This document shows positions 47,736-58,394 of a DNA stretch of 64,000 nucleotides, piece after piece. This DNA comes from Colwellia sp. TT2012 (GTDB taxonomy: Bacteria > Pseudomonadota > Gammaproteobacteria > Enterobacterales > Alteromonadaceae). Each line of letters opens with the position of its first letter. Within the stretch, counting starts at the first letter, position 1. The notes beneath the pieces were generated by a model. The model searched no databases. It was not told where the DNA came from and saw only the letters and a program-made list of their open reading frames with translations. Made by a program: the position numbers and the translations under genes. Where the stretch lies: positions 974,876 through 1,038,875 of the forward strand of contig NZ_LJYX01000006.1 in NCBI RefSeq assembly GCF_001440345.1, read 5' to 3'.

Positions 47736-47764
47736 AGTATCACGCAATTGTTAGCAAAGTGCAA
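47736..47764 (-). promoter_or_regulatory. Promoter of the riboswitch-controlled gene
   Basis: On the minus strand TTGCAC (47764-47759), a 17-base spacer and GATACT (47741-47736). The predicted start near 47729 falls just before the aptamer. Confidence 0.6.
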
Positions 47765-47836
47765 GTTAAATGGGCGGAGTTGGCTACTGCCAGTAAAAAG
47801 CTAGGCGTTATTGAGATAAATTTTTACTCGGCCAAT

Positions 47837-47868
47837 AAAAGTCAACATCTTGATTAATATTGACTTTT
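47837..47868. terminator. Probable terminator of the liu operon
   Basis: AAAAGTCAA and TTGACTTTT form a 9-bp stem with a 14-base loop, about 90 bases past scoB on the minus strand. The U-run is short. A run of nine G follows at 47881-47889. Confidence 0.6.
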
Positions 47869-47956
47869 TAGTAGTGTCAAGGGGGGGGGCTTACTTATTT
47901 TCACCTGTGATCTAGAGTATATATTTAGTTACAAAGTTGTGTAATTTTGTACATAA

Positions 47957-48613
47957 TTACAGTTTCATCTCTGGTATATCGCCACTAACAACAAGTTCAC
48001 CTTCCGTTAATTTAATTATTTCTTCAACGGAAACACCAGGGGCGCGTTCAAGTAAATGAAACTTCCCGTCCTTAATTTCCATAAAGGCTAAATCGGTTAA
48101 TACTTTTTTAATACAAGCTCTACCGGTTAAAGGCAGAGTGCAGTTTTTCAGTAACTTTGATACCCCATGTTTAGACGCGTGGGTCATAGTAACAATGATA
48201 TTTTCTGCCCCAGCAACTAAGTCCATTGCTCCGCCCATGCCTTTGATCAATTTACCAGGAATCATGTATGAAGCGATATTGCCATTAGCATCCACTTCAA
48301 AGGCGCCTAGTACAGTTAAATCGACATGGCCGCCACGTATCATGGCAAAAGATTCCGCTGAGTCAAAGATTGAAGCACCCTTTACCATAGTAACCGTTTG
48401 TTTGCCGGCATTGATAAGATCGGCATCAATTTCATCTATTGTTGGAAACAGTCCCATACCCAGTAAGCCATTTTCTGATTGCAACATGACTTCAATATCT
48501 TGTGGAATATAATTTGCTACTAGCGTCGGAATACCTATGCCTAGATTAACGTAATAACCATCTTTTAGCTCTTGGGCAACACGCTGGGCGATTTGTTCTC
48601 TTGATAAAGCCAT
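47957..48613 (-). CDS. scoB: 3-oxoacid (acetoacetate:succinyl) CoA-transferase subunit B
   Basis: 218 residues. The catalytic glutamate is in QSENGLLGMG near residue 46, the signature of CoA-transferase family I beta subunits. It follows scoA by two bases and is the last gene of the leucine operon. The enzyme activates the acetoacetate released by HMG-CoA lyase, giving acetoacetyl-CoA for the thiolase encoded on the other arm of the cluster. Confidence 0.95.
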   Translation of the reverse strand: MALSREQIAQRVAQELKDGYYVNLGIGIPTLVANYIPQDIEVMLQSENGLLGMGLFPTIDEIDADLINAGKQTVTMVKGASIFDSAESFAMIRGGHVDLTVLGAFEVDANGNIASYMIPGKLIKGMGGAMDLVAGAENIIVTMTHASKHGVSKLLKNCTLPLTGRACIKKVLTDLAFMEIKDGKFHLLERAPGVSVEEIIKLTEGELVVSGDIPEMKL

Positions 48614-48615
48614 GG

Positions 48616-49341
48616 TTATGTTCCTTTTACTTCATGCAGGTCTGCAGGGCGAGTAGTACGTTGTTCGATGCGTTTTTCAAAGTTGCCTTGAATAAGGCGG
48701 TCTACATAGATACCTGGGGTATGAATTTGATCTGGGTCTAAGCTACCAACTTCAACAATTTCCTCTACTTCAACGACGGTAATTTTACCGGCAGTCGCCG
48801 CCAAAGGGTTAAAGTTACGCGCTGTTTTTCTAAACACTAAATTACCATATCTATCGGCTTTCCACGCTTTTACAATGGCAAAGTCACCAATAATGGCTTC
48901 TTCTAGAATATAATCTCTACCATTAAAACTGCGTACTTCTTTACCCTCTGCTACGGGGGTACCGACACCTGTGGCGGTGAAAAATGCCGGTATACCAGCG
49001 CCACCAGCGCGCATTTTCTCTGCCAGTGTGCCTTGTGGGGTTAATTCAACTTCTAATTCTCCCGCCATCATTTGACGTTCAAATTCAGCATTTTCACCCA
49101 CATAAGAGGCAATGATTTTTTTAATTTGACGGTTTGGTAGCAACATGCCTAAACCAAAGTCATCCACACCACAGTTATTTGACACTAAGGTTAAACCTTT
49201 AGTGCCTTTACGCTTTATTTCGCTAATTAAATTCTCTGGAATACCGCATAAGCCAAAGCCACCGGCAATCACTGTCATGTTATCGGTAAGTCCAGCCAAG
49301 GCTTCTTCGTAGCTTGCTACTACTTTGTCAAATCCTGCCAT
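48616..49341 (-). CDS. scoA: 3-oxoacid CoA-transferase subunit A
   Basis: 241 residues; begins [17 protein letters not shown]. The CoA-binding loop [14 protein letters not shown] is near residue 27. It lies between hmgL and scoB. In liu operons this pair occupies the place of acetoacetyl-CoA synthetase found in Pseudomonas-type clusters. Confidence 0.95.
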   Translation of the reverse strand: MAGFDKVVASYEEALAGLTDNMTVIAGGFGLCGIPENLISEIKRKGTKGLTLVSNNCGVDDFGLGMLLPNRQIKKIIASYVGENAEFERQMMAGELEVELTPQGTLAEKMRAGGAGIPAFFTATGVGTPVAEGKEVRSFNGRDYILEEAIIGDFAIVKAWKADRYGNLVFRKTARNFNPLAATAGKITVVEVEEIVEVGSLDPDQIHTPGIYVDRLIQGNFEKRIEQRTTRPADLHEVKGT

Positions 49342-49383
49342 CTTTATCTCCTATTACTTTATTCTGAATCGATTATTGTTGTG

Positions 49384-50331
49384 CTAATTTTTCTGTTGTG
49401 CAAGGTATGCGGTTGATACTTTAGAAATTGGCGGTTTGCCTAATTTTTTACTGATAAACCAACCTGCTTGCAGCAACTTATCAAAATCTATATTCGTTGT
49501 TATACCTAAACCATTAAGCAGGTAAACGACATCCTCTGTGGCAACGTTGCCTGATGCACCTTTAGCATAAGGACAACCGCCTAAGCCCGCAATAGCGCTA
49601 TCAATTACTGAAATACCAAATTGTAGAGCGGCGTAAATGTTAGTTAACGCCTGGCCATAGGTATCATGGAAGTGAACCGCTAGTTGAGCACTAGGAACAC
49701 GGGCACTTACCGCCTGTAACATCTTTGTTACGCTAGCCGGTGTACCAACCCCTACAGTGTCACCAAGGGATATTTCGTAACAACCCATGGCATATAACTT
49801 TTCTGCCACCATGGCAACTTGCTCTGGGGCAATATCACCTTCATAGGGACAACCGACTACACAAGAAACATAGCCTCGTACTTTAATATTACGTTTTTTA
49901 GCATCCGCTATAATAGGTGCAAAACGTGCAATACTTTCTTCGATAGAACAATTAATATTTTTTTGACTAAAGCTTTCTGAGGCAGCAGAAAAAATGGCAA
50001 TCTCATCGGCATTAACCGCCATCGCAGCCTCATAGCCTTTCATGTTGGGTGTTAAAGCCGCATAGACTACTTTGCTGTTACGCTTTATGGTGGCAAAAAC
50101 TTCCGCAGAGGTTGCCATTTGTGGCACCCATTTGGGGGAAACAAAACTGCCACTTTCGATATAACTTACGCCAGCATCACTTAAAAGTTCTATTAGCGCG
50201 ACTTTATCGGCAGCACTGATAGCCTTGCCATTAATGAGAGCTTCATTTTGTAAGCCATCTCTTGGCCCTACTTCAACAATCTTTACCTTAGTTGGCAATT
50301 TCGGAGCTAGGCTCATCTGTTGATTAGCCAT
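49384..50331 (-). CDS. liuE: Hydroxymethylglutaryl-CoA lyase
   Basis: Cleaves HMG-CoA to acetyl-CoA and acetoacetate, the last leucine-specific step. It has 315 residues in a TIM barrel. [11 protein letters not shown] near residue 21 holds the metal-binding Asp, and the active-site Cys is in [14 protein letters not shown] near residue 270. Its ATG overlaps the stop of the upstream carboxylase gene in TAATG, implying translational coupling. Confidence 0.96.
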   Translation of the reverse strand: MANQQMSLAPKLPTKVKIVEVGPRDGLQNEALINGKAISAADKVALIELLSDAGVSYIESGSFVSPKWVPQMATSAEVFATIKRNSKVVYAALTPNMKGYEAAMAVNADEIAIFSAASESFSQKNINCSIEESIARFAPIIADAKKRNIKVRGYVSCVVGCPYEGDIAPEQVAMVAEKLYAMGCYEISLGDTVGVGTPASVTKMLQAVSARVPSAQLAVHFHDTYGQALTNIYAALQFGISVIDSAIAGLGGCPYAKGASGNVATEDVVYLLNGLGITTNIDFDKLLQAGWFISKKLGKPPISKVSTAYLAQQKN

Positions 50332-52391
50332 TATTTATCCTCAGCGTCTTTTGAAAATACTAATAATTCTGTGCCACCACTCACCATGTCACCGGCACTG
50401 AAAAACACTTCATTGACTATTCCGTCACTTGGCGCTTTGATGGTGTGTTCCATTTTCATCGCTTCCATGATCATTAGCGGTTGATCTTTAGTCACGTGCT
50501 CACCAGGGGTTACCAAGACACTAATCATAGTGCCATTCATAGGTGCGGTTAAACCGCCATGGTGATCATCATCCTGATTTTGTCCATGGTCAGGCAATAC
50601 TTGGCTAAAGCTAAAAACGCCGTGCTCTTGATAAAGGCTTATGCGGTTATCAGTTTTGTTATGCGTAACTGCAACAATACTTTGGCTACGATGACCATCG
50701 ATAGTTACCGTGATTTTTTCACCTTCAATTTCACCCTGACAATCAACAACGTGGCTAGTGACACCATTACCCTTAATGGTGATCAAATAATAGCTAGCAC
50801 TGGCTTGACGCTTTTGCTCAATGGTAACGGCGTATTCAATATCATTGTAAGCTAATGTTAATGAGTGATTATGGGGTTCATTTAAACGCCAAGCGTTTGT
50901 TATATGCCAAGGTGAATGGGGATCATTACTTTGTCTTGCTAGCGCTTTGGTTTTATTTTCAAGGTCGAGTATTAGGTATAAGGCGGCGGTAGGTAATTGT
51001 TTGGTTAATAACTCATCATTTTGCTTTTCATTGGCTTGATGAAAAATAGCTTGGTGATTTTTTTCAATAAAACTTGTGTCTATGTCGGCATTTTTAAAAG
51101 CCTCTGTGGTAACCAGGTTATATAAAAACTCGATATTGGTGGTAACGCCTTCAATGCGATATTCACGTAAGGCTTTGGCTAAACGTTGTAAGGCTTTTTC
51201 CCTACTTTCATCCCATACAATCAATTTTGCAATCATGGGATCATAAAAAACACTGACTTCATCACCTTGACGAACCCCAGTATCGATACGCACATGTTTA
51301 CTTTCTACGGGTGTTTTTAATAAATTTAACTGCCCAGTAGCAGGTAAAAAATCATTACTCGGGTCTTCGGCATAAATTCTTGCTTCAAAGGCATGACCCG
51401 TTATGGTTAATTCTTGTTGTGTTTTTGGCAACTTTTCACCGGCGGCAACACGTAATTGCCACTCGACTAAATCTTGTCCCGAAATCATCTCGGTTACCGG
51501 GTGCTCTACTTGCAAGCGGGTGTTCATTTCCATAAAGTAAAATGAGCCATCAACATCAAGTAAAAACTCAACCGTACCAGCGCCTTGATAACCAATCGCT
51601 TGGGCAGACTTAATTGCTGTTTCACCCATTTTACTACGCAGAAATTCACTCATGCTAAATGCTGGCGCTTCTTCAATCACTTTTTGGTGACGGCGCTGTA
51701 CCGAGCAATCACGCTCAAACAAATACACCGCATTCTGGTGATTGTCGCAAAAGACTTGAATTTCAACATGACGAGGTTGCGTTAAATATTTCTCAACCAA
51801 CATGGTATCGTCACCAAAGGAAGACATTGCCTCACGTTTGGCCGCAGCAAAACCTGCAGAGAATTCATCTTCACTCCATACTTGGCGCATACCTTTACCA
51901 CCACCACCTGCGGTGGCTTTAAGTAGTACCGGATAACCCATAGCATCTGCTGCCTGTTTTAAGGTGTGCTCATTTTGATCATCACCATGATAGCCTGGTA
52001 CTAAGGGTACTTTAGCTTTTGCCATGATGTTTTTGGCAGCAGACTTTGAACCCATGGCTTCAATGGCTGCCACAGGAGGGCCGATAAAAGTAATATTCTC
52101 TTGCTGACAAGCACGACAAAAATCTGCATTTTCTGATAAAAAGCCATAGCCAGGATGGATAGCTTGCGCGCCAGTTTTCTTGGCCGCGGCAATCACTTTC
52201 TCTATCACTAGGTAACTTTCGCGCGAGGGTGAGGCGCCAAGATAAACGGCTTCGTCGGCCATATGTACATGTAAGGCATCTTTATCGGCATCAGAATAAA
52301 CGGCGACCGTTAAAATACCCATTCTTTTGGCTGTTTTTATGATGCGGCAAGCAATTTCACCACGGTTAGCAATTAATATTTTACTAAACAT
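50331..52391 (-). CDS. liuD: Methylcrotonyl-CoA carboxylase, biotin-containing subunit
   Basis: 686 residues. Biotin carboxylase domain in residues 1-450 (ATP-grasp [14 protein letters not shown] near residue 160), a central linker domain, and a C-terminal biotinyl domain with EAMKMEH, the biotinylated Lys near residue 646. It works with LiuB to carboxylate 3-methylcrotonyl-CoA. Acetyl-, propionyl- and methylcrotonyl-CoA carboxylases look alike here; operon context decides for methylcrotonyl-CoA. Confidence 0.95.
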   Translation of the reverse strand: MFSKILIANRGEIACRIIKTAKRMGILTVAVYSDADKDALHVHMADEAVYLGASPSRESYLVIEKVIAAAKKTGAQAIHPGYGFLSENADFCRACQQENITFIGPPVAAIEAMGSKSAAKNIMAKAKVPLVPGYHGDDQNEHTLKQAADAMGYPVLLKATAGGGGKGMRQVWSEDEFSAGFAAAKREAMSSFGDDTMLVEKYLTQPRHVEIQVFCDNHQNAVYLFERDCSVQRRHQKVIEEAPAFSMSEFLRSKMGETAIKSAQAIGYQGAGTVEFLLDVDGSFYFMEMNTRLQVEHPVTEMISGQDLVEWQLRVAAGEKLPKTQQELTITGHAFEARIYAEDPSNDFLPATGQLNLLKTPVESKHVRIDTGVRQGDEVSVFYDPMIAKLIVWDESREKALQRLAKALREYRIEGVTTNIEFLYNLVTTEAFKNADIDTSFIEKNHQAIFHQANEKQNDELLTKQLPTAALYLILDLENKTKALARQSNDPHSPWHITNAWRLNEPHNHSLTLAYNDIEYAVTIEQKRQASASYYLITIKGNGVTSHVVDCQGEIEGEKITVTIDGHRSQSIVAVTHNKTDNRISLYQEHGVFSFSQVLPDHGQNQDDDHHGGLTAPMNGTMISVLVTPGEHVTKDQPLMIMEAMKMEHTIKAPSDGIVNEVFFSAGDMVSGGTELLVFSKDAEDK

Positions 52392-52395
52392 CTAT

Positions 52396-53250
52396 TTATC
52401 CTTCGCTGTCTTTACTGAGGTGACTGCCGGTTGTGGCACTTTGTTGCCAAGCAGGACTACGCTTATCAAAAAAAGCGCTAAGGCCTTCTTGTCCTTCACT
52501 TGAAACTCGAATACTGGCAATACGTGCACTGGTGTCGCTGAGTAGCTGTTCGTTGATATCTTGATAAGCAACATCAAAAGCGAGTTGTTTCGCTTGCCTC
52601 ATCGCTTTTGGGCTATTGTTAAGCAAGGTGGCTATCATTTTATCTACCGCGGGCGTTAACTCCTCTGCCTCGACCACTTCATCAACTAAACCAAGTTGCA
52701 TGGCTTTATCAGCAAAAAATCGCTCAGCAGTTTGAAAATATCGTCGTGACGCTTTTAAACCTATGGCATTAACAACATAAGGACTTATGGTTGCAGGAAT
52801 AAGCCCTAACTTAACTTCGCTTAAGCAAAAACTGGCTTTATTGCTGGCGATAACTATGTCACAACAACTGGCTAAGCCAACAGCACCGCCAAATGCAGCG
52901 CCTTGAATTTTAGCAATGGTTGCTTGTGGCATAAAATTTAACGCTTTAAGCATTTGCGCTAATTTAGTGGCATCTTTGAGGTTATCTTCATAAGAATAAC
53001 CGGCCATACGTTTCATCCACGCTAAATCAGCGCCAGCACTAAAGCTTTTACCATTAGCCGCTAGCACCATGATTTTAATATCGTCGCGCTTAGCAATATC
53101 ATTGAAAATATCGGTTAAGGTTTTGATGATAATGTCATCAAAAGCATTGTGCTTTTCAGCGTTATTAAAAGTAACGGTAGCTACGCCATTATCGCTTACT
53201 GTATAAAGCACTTTCTTTGACTTATTTGAGTCTGCTGTGTCAATCGACAT
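52396..53250 (-). CDS. liuC: Methylglutaconyl-CoA hydratase (enoyl-CoA hydratase family)
   Basis: 284 residues in the crotonase fold. Oxyanion-hole motifs: FSAGADLAWMKRM near residue 72 and GAAFGGAVGLASCCDIV near residue 115. The LAWMKRMAGYS segment is typical of AUH-type hydratases. It adds water to 3-methylglutaconyl-CoA to give HMG-CoA. It is between liuB and liuD, with only 4 bases to liuD. Confidence 0.93.
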   Translation of the reverse strand: MSIDTADSNKSKKVLYTVSDNGVATVTFNNAEKHNAFDDIIIKTLTDIFNDIAKRDDIKIMVLAANGKSFSAGADLAWMKRMAGYSYEDNLKDATKLAQMLKALNFMPQATIAKIQGAAFGGAVGLASCCDIVIASNKASFCLSEVKLGLIPATISPYVVNAIGLKASRRYFQTAERFFADKAMQLGLVDEVVEAEELTPAVDKMIATLLNNSPKAMRQAKQLAFDVAYQDINEQLLSDTSARIASIRVSSEGQEGLSAFFDKRSPAWQQSATTGSHLSKDSEG

Positions 53251-53292
53251 ACTTTTTCCTTTACGCTTATAATCTTGCCCCGTGAGGGCACG

Positions 53293-54909
53293 TTACATTC
53301 TGAAAATACCAAATTTAGTGTCTTCAATGGGTTTGTTTAGTGACGCTGATATGGCTAAGCCTAAAACTTGACGGGTATCAGCGGGGTCTATAATGCCGTC
53401 ATCCCATAAACGCGCAGAGGCATAATAAGGGTGACCTTGGTGTTCATAGTCGGCAATAATCGGTTGTTTGTATGCTTCTTCTTCGGCATCACTCCAGCTT
53501 TCACCTAGTTTGGCTTTTTTATCTCGGGTAACTTGTGCCATAACACCTGCCGCTTGTTCGCCGCCCATTACTGAAATCCGAGCATTTGGCCACATAAATA
53601 AGAAGCGTGGATCATAAGCTCGACCACACATGCCGTAATTGCCAGCGCCAAAGCTGCCACCAATTAAAATAGTAAATTTGGGGACTTTCGCGGTGGCAAC
53701 TGCGGTTACCATTTTTGCCCCGTGTTTTGCAATACCACCTGCTTCATACTGTTTTCCGACCATAAAACCGGTAATATTTTGTAAAAACACTAGTGGTATT
53801 TTACGTTGCGCACACAGTTGAATAAAATGAGCACCTTTTTCAGCTGACTCACCAAATAACACGCCATTGTTTGCCACGATTCCCACCGGGTAACCAAAGA
53901 TACTGGCAAAGCCACATACCAGGGTACTACCATAAAGTGCTTTAAACTCATCCAAATTACTGCCATCAACTATACGGGCAATAACTTCACGTACATCATA
54001 AGGCTGGCGGGTATCTTTCGGGATGATGCCGTAGATTTCATCGGCTTGGTAAGCAGGCTCTACTACATTAGTAAGCGATTGAATATTAAGATTTATCGGT
54101 TTTACTCTATTTAAGTTTTTAATCGCAGCGCGGGCAATATTAAGAGCATGATGGTCGTTTTGGGCGTAATGATCGGTTACCCCAGAGGTACGACAATGTA
54201 CATCTGCACCCCCTAATTCTTCTGCGCTAACTATTTCACCGGTCGCGGCCTTAACCAATGGCGGACCAGCTAAAAAAATAGTACCTTGCTCTTTAACAAT
54301 GATTGATTCATCAGCCATGGCAGGAACATAAGCACCACCCGCAGTACAGGAGCCCATCACCACAGCAATTTGAGGGATATTGTTGGCCGACATATTGGCT
54401 TGATTAAAGAAAATTCGACCAAAGTGCTCTTTATCTGGGAAAACATCATCTTGGTTGGGTAAATTTGCACCACCTGAGTCTACGAGATAGATACAAGGCA
54501 AGTTGTTTTCTTGTGCTATAGCCTGTGCTCTAAGATGTTTTTTTACCGTTAACGGGTAGTAAGTACCGCCTTTAACGGTGGCATCATTAGCAACAATGAC
54601 ACACTCTTGTCCGGAAACGCGACCAATACCGGTAATAATGCCGGCACAGGGTACGTAGTCGTCATAGACTTTATAAGCGGCTAATTGTGATAATTCGAGA
54701 AAAGCGGAACCAGGATCAAGTAGTGCGTTAACTCGGTCACGCGGCAACAACTTACCTCTGTCTAAATGTCGTTGACGACTTCTTTCACCGCCACCTAGTT
54801 TGACTTCACTGAGTTTTTCACGCAAATCATCAATTTGACTTTGCATATGAGCAGCGTTATCGACAAAGTCTTGGCTGCGAGTGTTTATTTTACTTACTAT
54901 TTTTGCCAC
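53293..54909 (-). CDS. liuB: Methylcrotonyl-CoA carboxylase, carboxyltransferase subunit
   Basis: 538 residues. Acyl-CoA carboxyltransferase N- and C-terminal crotonase-like halves. [22 protein letters not shown] and the [20 protein letters not shown] motif (oxyanion loop) are typical of MCC beta. GTG start with AAGG upstream. It follows ivd by about 125 bases; that gap contains no convincing terminator. Confidence 0.96.
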   Translation of the reverse strand: MAKIVSKINTRSQDFVDNAAHMQSQIDDLREKLSEVKLGGGERSRQRHLDRGKLLPRDRVNALLDPGSAFLELSQLAAYKVYDDYVPCAGIITGIGRVSGQECVIVANDATVKGGTYYPLTVKKHLRAQAIAQENNLPCIYLVDSGGANLPNQDDVFPDKEHFGRIFFNQANMSANNIPQIAVVMGSCTAGGAYVPAMADESIIVKEQGTIFLAGPPLVKAATGEIVSAEELGGADVHCRTSGVTDHYAQNDHHALNIARAAIKNLNRVKPINLNIQSLTNVVEPAYQADEIYGIIPKDTRQPYDVREVIARIVDGSNLDEFKALYGSTLVCGFASIFGYPVGIVANNGVLFGESAEKGAHFIQLCAQRKIPLVFLQNITGFMVGKQYEAGGIAKHGAKMVTAVATAKVPKFTILIGGSFGAGNYGMCGRAYDPRFLFMWPNARISVMGGEQAAGVMAQVTRDKKAKLGESWSDAEEEAYKQPIIADYEHQGHPYYASARLWDDGIIDPADTRQVLGLAISASLNKPIEDTKFGIFRM

Positions 54910-55034
54910 GGGAGAGCCTTATTAATTAGTTTATTAATGTAGGAGGGATTTATTCCCGACTGTTATAAACAATCGCGGTTGAAACTGCTCCTACATAATT
55001 GCCTTTATTTCAATGGCAATTGCTGAAAAAAGCG

Positions 55035-56204
55035 CTACTTAGATTCGTTGAACAACTCACGACCAATTAACATTCTACGGATCTCTGACGTACCAGCGCC
55101 TATTTCATACAATTTAGCATCACGTAATAAACGCCCAACCGGGAACTCATTGATATAGCCATTACCGCCTAATATTTGAATCGCATCTAATGCCATTTTT
55201 GTCGCCAATTCTGCGCTATATAAAATAACCCCAGCAGAATCTTTACGGGTGGTTTCACCACGGTCACAAGCTTGAGCTACGTTATAAACATATGAACGAG
55301 CAGCATTCATTTGTGTATACATGTCGGCAATTTTTCCTTGAATTAATTGAAATTCACCAATGGCTTGACCAAATTGTTTTCTGTCATGAATATAAGGAAC
55401 AACATTGTCCATACAAGCAGTCATAATACCTAGCGGACCACCAGAAAGTACTACACGTTCATAATCTAAACCGCTCATGAGCACTTTTACGCCACTGCCG
55501 ACTTCACCTAAGACATTTTCTGCGGGTACTTCACAGTCTTGAAACACTAATTCACAGGTGTTTGAGCCGCGCATACCTAGTTTGTCTAATTTTTGATGGC
55601 GAGAAAAACCGGGGTAATCACGTTCGACAATAAACGCTGTTATACCTTTTGAACCGGCATGGATGTCTGTTTTGGCATAAATAACAAAAGTGTGCGCATC
55701 AGGACCATTAGTAATCCACATTTTGGTGCCATTTAAGACGTATTTATCACCTTTTTTAATGGCACTAAGTTTCATGCTTACTACATCTGAACCGGCATTG
55801 GGCTCACTCATTGCTAATGCGCCAATATGTTCACCTGAACATAACTTAGGTAAATATTTTTCTTTTTGTGCTTGTGTACCATTACGGTTAATTTGATTAA
55901 CACAAAGGTTAGAATGCGCGCCATAACTTAATCCAACCGAAGCACTTGCGCGGCTGATCTCTTCAAGGGCAATCACATGTTCCATATAACCTAAGCCACT
56001 ACCGCCAAACTCTTCTGCAACGGTTATGCCTAATAAACCCATATCACCAAACTTACGCCATAAATCATTTGGAAATTCATTATCAATATCTATTTGTGCT
56101 GCGCGTGGCGCTATTTCATCACGGGCAAAAGCATTCACCTGATCGCGAATCATGTCGGTTGTTTCACCTAAATTAAAGTTAAGTGAATTGTATCGTGAAA
56201 TCAT
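55035..56204 (-). CDS. liuA: Isovaleryl-CoA dehydrogenase
   Basis: FAD enzyme that oxidises isovaleryl-CoA to 3-methylcrotonyl-CoA. It has 389 residues. The catalytic Glu is in [16 protein letters not shown] near residue 250, the position unusual among acyl-CoA dehydrogenases and characteristic of isovaleryl-CoA dehydrogenase. FAD/substrate motif [15 protein letters not shown] is near residue 132. AAGAGGAAAAATC before the ATG is a strong ribosome site. Confidence 0.97.
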   Translation of the reverse strand: MISRYNSLNFNLGETTDMIRDQVNAFARDEIAPRAAQIDIDNEFPNDLWRKFGDMGLLGITVAEEFGGSGLGYMEHVIALEEISRASASVGLSYGAHSNLCVNQINRNGTQAQKEKYLPKLCSGEHIGALAMSEPNAGSDVVSMKLSAIKKGDKYVLNGTKMWITNGPDAHTFVIYAKTDIHAGSKGITAFIVERDYPGFSRHQKLDKLGMRGSNTCELVFQDCEVPAENVLGEVGSGVKVLMSGLDYERVVLSGGPLGIMTACMDNVVPYIHDRKQFGQAIGEFQLIQGKIADMYTQMNAARSYVYNVAQACDRGETTRKDSAGVILYSAELATKMALDAIQILGGNGYINEFPVGRLLRDAKLYEIGAGTSEIRRMLIGRELFNESK

Positions 56205-56322
56205 GATTTTTCCTCTTGTTGAACTCAGCCAGACAATGAAAAACAGTGCCGAGCAGGTAACGTTAAATGGGCTTAGTTTTATTTATATTTTTATAATTCA
56301 TTGTGCTGTTAAATAAATTTTC

Positions 56323-56712
56323 CTACAGTGTTTTGAGGATACTATTACAGTTATCCTCTAAGTCATTAAGTTCAATTAAAACCGCGCTAATATCATTAAG
56401 CTGTTGTTTTAAATCACCTTTCTTGTTAGTGATCAAGGTCATTATGCTAGTTAACTGTATCGCACTGGTTTTATCAGCATCATAAAGCTCAAACAAACGA
56501 CCGGTTTCCGCTAACGAAAACCCTAGTCGTTTACCACGGAGAATCAACTTTAGTCGAACTTTATCTCGTTGGTTATAAATTCGAGTCTGACCTTTTCTTG
56601 CCGGAGAAAGTAATCCTTGGTCTTCATAAAAACGTATGCTGCGGGTGGTGATATCAAACTCTTTCGATAAATCACTGATTGAATACTTTATCGAAGTCAG
56701 TTTTTGGCTCAT
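56323..56712 (-). CDS. liuR: LiuR, MerR-family regulator of branched-chain amino acid catabolism
   Basis: 129 residues from ATG 56712 (MSQKLTSIKYSIS); a TTG 15 bases earlier is less likely. N-terminal winged HTH (YSISDLSKEFDITTRSIRFYE), then a dimerisation coiled coil (residues 85-125). It is the first gene upstream of ivd on the same strand. A perfect palindrome upstream of it and a second one before the plus-strand arm match the site type described for LiuR. No metal-binding cysteines are evident in the C-terminal part. Confidence 0.93.
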   Translation of the reverse strand: MSQKLTSIKYSISDLSKEFDITTRSIRFYEDQGLLSPARKGQTRIYNQRDKVRLKLILRGKRLGFSLAETGRLFELYDADKTSAIQLTSIMTLITNKKGDLKQQLNDISAVLIELNDLEDNCNSILKTL

Positions 56713-56759
56713 GCAATATTTACTCAATAAAATTATTTATTGATTTATCTTATATGATG

Positions 56760-56775
56760 TTTACGTTAACGTAAA
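56760..56775. promoter_or_regulatory. LiuR operator upstream of liuR
   Basis: TTTACGTTAACGTAAA, a perfect 16-bp palindrome 48 bases before the liuR ATG. On the minus strand TATAAG follows five bases later, so the site lies in a promoter spacer, as is typical for MerR-type activators. Confidence 0.8.
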
Positions 56776-56938
56776 GTTTGTTGAGGTTATACCTTGTCGC
56801 TAAAGTTAAGCTGACACTTCCTCTATGATTAGCCATACCCTGATGATTTTATAGCTATCTAGTATAGGAAAGTCTGTAGCTAGTTGCTGTAATTAACTGC
56901 TTACACTTTATCAATTGCATGGAACATAAGCCTTTAAG

Positions 56939-56954
56939 TTTACGTTGGCGTAAA
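56939..56954. promoter_or_regulatory. LiuR operator upstream of the thiolase gene
   Basis: TTTACGTTGGCGTAAA has the same arms as the site at 56760 with a changed centre. TATTAT at 56957-56962 follows directly, consistent with a spacer-embedded MerR-type site controlling the plus-strand operon. Confidence 0.75.
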
Positions 56955-57021
56955 GCTATTATTAAGTTAGGCTTGAACAATTACTAATTATTATTTCTGA
57001 TTAAATGTGTTGGAGAACCGA

Positions 57022-58206
57022 ATGTCATCATCTGATCCTATTGTTATTGTTTCCGCGGTAAGAACCCCTATGGGCGGTTTTGGCGGTTGCTTTGCCAGTG
57101 TTACTGCGCCTGACCTAGGTGCTAATGCAATTAAAGCTGCAGTCGCTCAAGCTAACTTAGCCGCTGACCAAATTGACGAGGTCATTATGGGCTGTGTTTT
57201 ACCTGCTGGTTTAAAACAAGCACCGGCTAGACAAGCTGCAATTGCTGCGAATTTATCTTTATCAACCGTTTGTACCACTATCAATAAAGTGTGTGGTTCA
57301 GGTATGAAAGCTGCTATGCAAGCACACGATGCTTTACTTGCTGGTTCTATCGATATAGCAGTGGCCGGCGGTATGGAAAGTATGAGTAATGCGCCTTATA
57401 TTTTACCTAAAGCAAGAACAGGTTTGCGTATGGGCCATGGCCAAGTCATTGATCATATGATGCAAGACGGTTTAGAAAATGCGTATGACGGCATTGCTAT
57501 GGGCTGTTTTGCTCAAGATACTGCTGATGAAGCAAACTTTACTCGTGAAGCTATGGATGAATTTGCCATACGTTCACTTAGTCGAGCTAACCAAGCGATT
57601 GAATCGGGTGCTTTTAAAAATGAAATAACAGCCGTGACGGTGAAAAATCGTCGTAGCGAAGTGGTTATTGATACCGATGAGCAACCAGGTAATGCACGCC
57701 CAGATAAGATTCCTTCGTTACGTGCAGTCTTTAAAAAGGGCGGTACTATTACTGCCGCTAACTCTAGCTCAATTTCTGACGGCGCAGCAGCGCTGGTTAT
57801 GATGAAACTATCTGAAGCAAAATCTCGTGATTTAACACCACTTTGTAAAATAGTTGCCCATGCCACTCACGCACAAGCACCAAGCGAGTTTACTGTGGCA
57901 CCGGTAGGAGCTATGAGTAAAGTGTTAGCTAAGGCTAATTGGTCTACCGATGATGTTGATTTGTTTGAAATTAATGAAGCCTTTGCCATGGTAACTATGT
58001 TAGCGGTTAAAGAAATGTCATTAGATATTAATAAAGTAAATATTCATGGCGGCGCCTGTGCGCTCGGTCATCCATTAGGTGCAAGTGGCGCCCGTATTAT
58101 GGTGACCTTAATTCACGCTTTAAAAAATAAAGGTTTATCTAAAGGGGTAGCTTCCCTTTGTATTGGCGGCGGTGAAGCAACTGCTATTGCCTTAGAAATG
58201 CTGTAA
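57022..58206 (+). CDS. Acetyl-CoA C-acyltransferase (thiolase)
   Basis: 394 residues from ATG 57022, with GGAGAACCGA as ribosome site; a GTG five codons earlier is rejected. The nucleophilic Cys is in NKVCGSGMKA near residue 91, His in NEAFA and GHPLGASGAR, and the second Cys in CIGGGEA near the end. It splits acetoacetyl-CoA or 2-methylacetoacetyl-CoA, closing the leucine and isoleucine routes. It is first in the valine/isoleucine operon under the second LiuR site. Confidence 0.94.
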   Translation: MSSSDPIVIVSAVRTPMGGFGGCFASVTAPDLGANAIKAAVAQANLAADQIDEVIMGCVLPAGLKQAPARQAAIAANLSLSTVCTTINKVCGSGMKAAMQAHDALLAGSIDIAVAGGMESMSNAPYILPKARTGLRMGHGQVIDHMMQDGLENAYDGIAMGCFAQDTADEANFTREAMDEFAIRSLSRANQAIESGAFKNEITAVTVKNRRSEVVIDTDEQPGNARPDKIPSLRAVFKKGGTITAANSSSISDGAAALVMMKLSEAKSRDLTPLCKIVAHATHAQAPSEFTVAPVGAMSKVLAKANWSTDDVDLFEINEAFAMVTMLAVKEMSLDINKVNIHGGACALGHPLGASGARIMVTLIHALKNKGLSKGVASLCIGGGEATAIALEML

Positions 58207-58394
58207 CTGACCACCTTCATGCTTGTATAGCCCAATTTATGTGGGGAAATTTGCCCAGCCAAAGATTGGCGACAAAGGTGTAAACACGATGTTTGGGCTA
58301 ATGACTCGCGTCAGCGCCGTGCTTTTTCCTTTAACATGAACCATACAACTTAAAGCTGAATATATATAGATGCCTTTTAAGATAGGAATTACTG
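58207..58394 (+). other. Structured spacer where mmsA is usually found
   Basis: 188 bases with nested inverted repeats: TAGCCCAA (58228-58235) with TTGGGCTA (58293-58300), plus inner GCCAA-AGA-TTGGC and GGGGAAATTTGCCC. It separates the thiolase and acyl-CoA dehydrogenase genes, where Shewanella ivd clusters carry methylmalonate semialdehyde dehydrogenase. No coding remnant of mmsA is recognised. Confidence 0.45.
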
